Source: Candidatus Gallacutalibacter stercoravium (GTDB taxonomy: Bacteria; Bacillota; Clostridia; Oscillospirales; Acutalibacteraceae). From it: 49,130 nt of DNA. The notes beneath the pieces were generated by a model. The model did no database searches and was not told the origin of the DNA. It was given only the letters and a program-made list of their open reading frames with translations. A program made the translations under genes and the position numbers. Positions 46,732 to 49,130 of the stretch are shown piece after piece (position 1 is the stretch's first letter; each line of letters begins with the position of its first letter). The stretch spans positions 1 through 49,130 of the forward strand of contig DVJE01000005.1 of NCBI GenBank assembly GCA_018716975.1, in the 5' to 3' direction.

Positions 46732-47064
46732 TCATTGTTGCTTACCTTCTCCTCCACTGCTTTGGCCGGAAGAACGCAGGGTTTCTTCCATTTGCTCATA
46801 AACCTCGTCGGGAATCCGGCAGGAGAAGGCTTTTTCAAGCCTTCTGGCCTTGCGCGCGGCCTTAAGACATTCGGGATTGTGGCACACATAAGCGCCCCTG
46901 CCCGGCTTACGGCCCGTTAAATCCAACGATACGCCGCCGGGGCCTATCACATTGCCCGCCTCATCCTTTTGATCCGGCGCTTTTACCACCCGCACCAGCT
47001 CTTTTTTGGGCTTCATCTCGCCGCAGCCGGCGCACATTCTAAGAGGTACTCGTTTTTGCCGCAT
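46732..47064 (-). CDS. ylxR: YlxR-family RNA-binding protein (RnpM)
   Basis: This 110-aa protein has the YlxR pattern PLRMCAGCGEMKPKKELVRVV near the N-terminus, then LDLTGRKPGRGAYVCHNPECL and ARKARRLEKAFSCRIP. In Bacillus subtilis the protein was recently linked to RNase P regulation. The tail is Gly/Ser-rich. ATG at 47064, preceded by GGTGGGAAG; a GTG 12 bp upstream is possible. Between nusA and ylxQ. Confidence 0.92.
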   Translation of the reverse strand: MRQKRVPLRMCAGCGEMKPKKELVRVVKAPDQKDEAGNVIGPGGVSLDLTGRKPGRGAYVCHNPECLKAARKARRLEKAFSCRIPDEVYEQMEETLRSSGQSSGGEGKQQ

Positions 47065-47100
47065 GCTTCTTCCCACCCTTCCGCCGCTGTGAGCGGCGCG

Positions 47101-48225
47101 TTATTCTTCTGGCTGCTGTTCCTGCTGTTCAGGCTGTTCTTGCTGTTCCAATTTCTCCTGCTCTTGCTCTTGAACAGCTTCGCTTTTATAAAAGCCGCTT
47201 TCAGGCTTGATATCAATTTTCCATCCGGTCAGCTTAGCGGCCAGGCGGGCGTTTTGCCCCTTGTTGCCGATGGCCAGTGAAAGCTGGCTGTCGGGCACGG
47301 TAACGTGGCAAGCATGGGCCCCGTCGGGATCCACCTCTACGCTGAGCACATTGGCCGGCGACAGGGCGGACGCAATGAACTTGGCCGGATCCTCGCTATA
47401 CTCCACAATATCGATCTTTTCGCCGCCCAGCTCATCCACCACCGAGCCCACGCGGGCGCCGCGGGGGCCGATGCAGGCGCCCACCGCGTCTACGTCGGGA
47501 TTGCGGCTGAACACCGCCAGCTTAGTGCGGGAGCCCGCCTCGCGGGATACCGATTTAATCTCCACCGTGCCGTCGTAAATTTCGGGCACTTCAGTTTCAA
47601 ACAGGCGCTTAACCAAATCCGGGTGGGTGCGGGAGATAACGGCTCGGGGACCGCGATCGCCCTCTTTCACATCCACGACATACACCTTAACGTGATCCCC
47701 CACCTTGAGCACTTCGTCGCCCACCTGCTCGCTCTTGGGCAGCACCGCTTCGGCCTTGCCGATTTGCAAAGTGGCCGCGCCGGTTTTTGGATCAATGCGC
47801 TCTACCACCGCGCTCACCAGCTCTTGATGGCGGCTTTGGAACTCTTGCATCAGCTGGCCCCGCTCGCCGTCGCGAATGCCTTGGCGGATGATGTTGCGGG
47901 CCGTTTGGGCGGCGATGCGGCCGAACTGCTTGGTATCCAGGCGCACGCCCACCTTATCCTCTATCCCGGCGTTGGGGTCGATTTTGCGGGCGTCTTCCAG
48001 CGAAATCTCTTTGCCCTTGTCGGCAACCTCTTGCGCCACGGTTTTGTTTAAATACACCTCAAAAGCGCCTGTGGCGGGATCCATAATGATGTTGGCATCC
48101 TCGTTGCCATAACTGCTTTTACAGGCGGTTAAAATCGCCTTTTTGATTTTATCCAGCATAAAATCTACCGGAATGCCTCTTTCTTTTTCCAATAAGGCCA
48201 GCGCCTCAAAAACCTCGCTGCTCAT
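47101..48225 (-). CDS. nusA: Transcription termination/antitermination factor NusA
   Basis: This 374-aa RNA polymerase factor has the NusA N-terminal domain (SSEVFEALALLEKERGIP), S1 domain (VVERIDPKTGAATLQIG ... VKVYVVDVKEGDRGP) and two KH domains (ACIGPRGARVGSVVDELGGE; LSLAIGNKGQNARLAAKLTG). The C-terminus is a Gln/Glu-rich tail. ATG at 48225 gives AAAGGA at 12 bp; an ATG 12 bp upstream touches the ribosome binding site. It may act on the hairpin in its own operon leader (48850-48873). Confidence 0.96.
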   Translation of the reverse strand: MSSEVFEALALLEKERGIPVDFMLDKIKKAILTACKSSYGNEDANIIMDPATGAFEVYLNKTVAQEVADKGKEISLEDARKIDPNAGIEDKVGVRLDTKQFGRIAAQTARNIIRQGIRDGERGQLMQEFQSRHQELVSAVVERIDPKTGAATLQIGKAEAVLPKSEQVGDEVLKVGDHVKVYVVDVKEGDRGPRAVISRTHPDLVKRLFETEVPEIYDGTVEIKSVSREAGSRTKLAVFSRNPDVDAVGACIGPRGARVGSVVDELGGEKIDIVEYSEDPAKFIASALSPANVLSVEVDPDGAHACHVTVPDSQLSLAIGNKGQNARLAAKLTGWKIDIKPESGFYKSEAVQEQEQEKLEQQEQPEQQEQQPEE

Positions 48226-48282
48226 TTTTCCAATCATCCTTTCTCCATGATCAACAGCCGAAAACAGCCGGAATATGCACGG

Positions 48283-48792
48283 TCAATCGTCCTCTTCGGG
48301 CGTAAAGTCGTTGTCAAAGTCATCCAGCTTTACATGGCTGGTTTCTTTTTTTTGTATGGTAAGGGGTTGCGCCCCTTCTTCATAGGGATACAGGGTAAAC
48401 GCCCCGTCTTCGTAGGCGCCCAGGCGGCCGCCCAGCTCCTTTTGACCGGAGGGCAGCGCCCGGATGAGCTTCACCTTAACCGGCCAGCCTTCAAAACGGG
48501 CGAAATGCTCGGGGCGCACCAAATCCCGCTCCAGGCCGGGGGAGCACACCTCTAAGCAATAGCTTTGGGCAATGCCGTCCCACTCGTCCAGCGGCTTATC
48601 CACCGCCCGGCTCATGGCCTCGCAATCCTCAATGGTAACCCCTTCTTCTTTATCGATAAAAATGCGCAAATACCACTGGGCGCCTTCTTTTAAGAAACGG
48701 ACGTCCCACAGCATCAAGCCCAACTGCTGGGCGATAGGCTGCGCCAAGCGCCAAACCTGTGAAACCGTGGAGCCCCCTTTTTTATCCGCCAC
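48283..48792 (-). CDS. rimP: Ribosome maturation factor RimP
   Basis: This 169-aa 30S assembly factor has the RimP pattern: PIAQQLGLMLWDVRFLKEG, WYLRIFIDKEEGVTIEDCEAMSRAV (partly quoted), and the hallmark LEVCSPGLERDLVRPEHF. GTG start at 48792 with GGAAGGATGG upstream. First gene of the nus/infB operon. Confidence 0.94.
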   Translation of the reverse strand: MADKKGGSTVSQVWRLAQPIAQQLGLMLWDVRFLKEGAQWYLRIFIDKEEGVTIEDCEAMSRAVDKPLDEWDGIAQSYCLEVCSPGLERDLVRPEHFARFEGWPVKVKLIRALPSGQKELGGRLGAYEDGAFTLYPYEEGAQPLTIQKKETSHVKLDDFDNDFTPEEDD

Positions 48793-48849
48793 CGGTACAC
48801 CATCCTTCCACTGCCTTTGTTACTTTGCGTTTTCTCCCTTACACAAACA

Positions 48850-48873
48850 AAAGAGCGGGTTGCCCCACTCTTT
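48850..48873 (-). terminator. Terminator-like hairpin between the operon promoter and rimP
   Basis: Minus-strand AAAGAGTGGG pairs with CCCGCTCTTT around a short loop, followed by TTGTTTG. It lies downstream of the promoter at 48898-48926 and upstream of rimP, so it may be a leader attenuator as well as a terminator for the gene at 48975. Confidence 0.65.
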
Positions 48874-48897
48874 CATCCTTCTTACTATTCCTGTAAT

Positions 48898-48926
48898 AGT
48901 TTACCACGCTTTTTCTAAAAATGCAA
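48898..48926 (-). promoter_or_regulatory. Sigma-A promoter of the rimP-nusA-infB operon
   Basis: Minus-strand TTGCAT (48926-48921), 17-bp spacer, TAAACT (48903-48898). A small palindrome ACTATT/AATAGT follows the -10. Confidence 0.6.
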
Positions 48927-48974
48927 GGCTTTTCTAAGCAAATCCCGAATGGCGGCGCTTTGCCCCATTGCGCT

Positions 48975-49130
48975 TTACCCGTTTTTTGTTTGGCTAAGGC
49001 GCTCCCTTTTGCGCCTGCGCAGCCGGTAACCCACCGGCAGGGCCACGGCTGCCAGCGCCAGCAAAGCCGCTGCGCAGCTAAGCCCAACGATAAGCGCCGT
49101 ATTCTGCCCGCCCTCTGCCGCAGGCTGGGC
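48975..49130 (-). CDS. C-terminal end of a membrane-anchored exported protein (cut by window)
   Basis: Only the last 51 codons are in the window, open to the right edge. They read AQPAAEGGQNTALIVGLSC, a hydrophobic helix (AAALLALAAVALPVGY), then a basic tail (RLRRRKRERLSQ) and TAA. This is a C-terminal anchor like those of the Ser/Pro-rich surface proteins elsewhere in the window. Nothing can be said about the missing part. Confidence 0.6.
   Translation of the reverse strand, partial: AQPAAEGGQNTALIVGLSCAAALLALAAVALPVGYRLRRRKRERLSQTKNG

Noticed and set aside
1-49130. CRISPR arrays, tRNA or rRNA genes
   Set aside because: No regularly spaced repeats, cloverleaf-like segments or rRNA signatures were noticed on either strand; a tRNAscan and Infernal run would settle it.

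Overview
The window is a spore-forming, GC-rich Clostridia chromosome, most likely an Oscillospiraceae/Ruminococcaceae-type gut anaerobe. The evidence is the set of sporulation genes (cotJA-cotJB-cotJC, spoIIE, gpr, spoIIP), a B12-dependent class II ribonucleotide reductase, a leucine T-box, AAAGGAGG-type ribosome binding sites with many TTG/GTG starts, and several Ser/Glu-rich exported proteins. No rRNA, tRNA or CRISPR array was recognised. The family-level placement is inference.

Left part (1-7500). An IS3-family insertion sequence runs off the left edge. Next to it is the main discovery: the spore-coat gene cotJC (Mn-catalase family) is split in two. Its first 31 codons plus the shared core follow cotJA-cotJB at 6828-6728. 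The remaining 172 codons lie at 1822-1304. In between is a 4.9-kb element bounded by an 8-bp direct repeat in the same codon phase. The element carries a SpoIVCA-like serine recombinase, a zinc-ribbon membrane protein, a DUF2238-like membrane protein, an 85-aa hypothetical and two very small overlapping genes just inside the 5' junction. Precise excision would rebuild a 203-aa CotJC and leave a near-palindromic attP. This is the architecture of a sigK 'skin' element, in a different gene.

Middle (7500-34600). A GH130 phosphorylase; metG; tatD with its partner radical SAM protein; spoIIE (promoter with a 21-bp spacer and an upstream Spo0A box); a thioesterase; maf and nrdJ (NrdR box on the nrdJ -10); a TTG-start iron alcohol dehydrogenase; a Cu/Zn-SOD-like protein; cca; gpr-spoIIP with a small exported protein (gpr has a sigma-G-type promoter), divergent from rpsT; an ANT(6)-like adenylyltransferase; nadE; an LprI-like lipoprotein; a NUDIX hydrolase behind a long, structured leader; and several small membrane proteins.

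Right part (34500-49130). Alanine racemase; a two-gene Dam-type methylase / PD-(D/E)XK endonuclease restriction cassette; leuA behind a T-box with a CUG (Leu) specifier; ribF; and the translation/transcription cluster rimP-nusA-ylxR-ylxQ-infB-rbfA-nrnA-truB (with ribF following), whose leader contains a terminator-like hairpin between promoter and rimP. The window ends inside a membrane-anchored exported protein.
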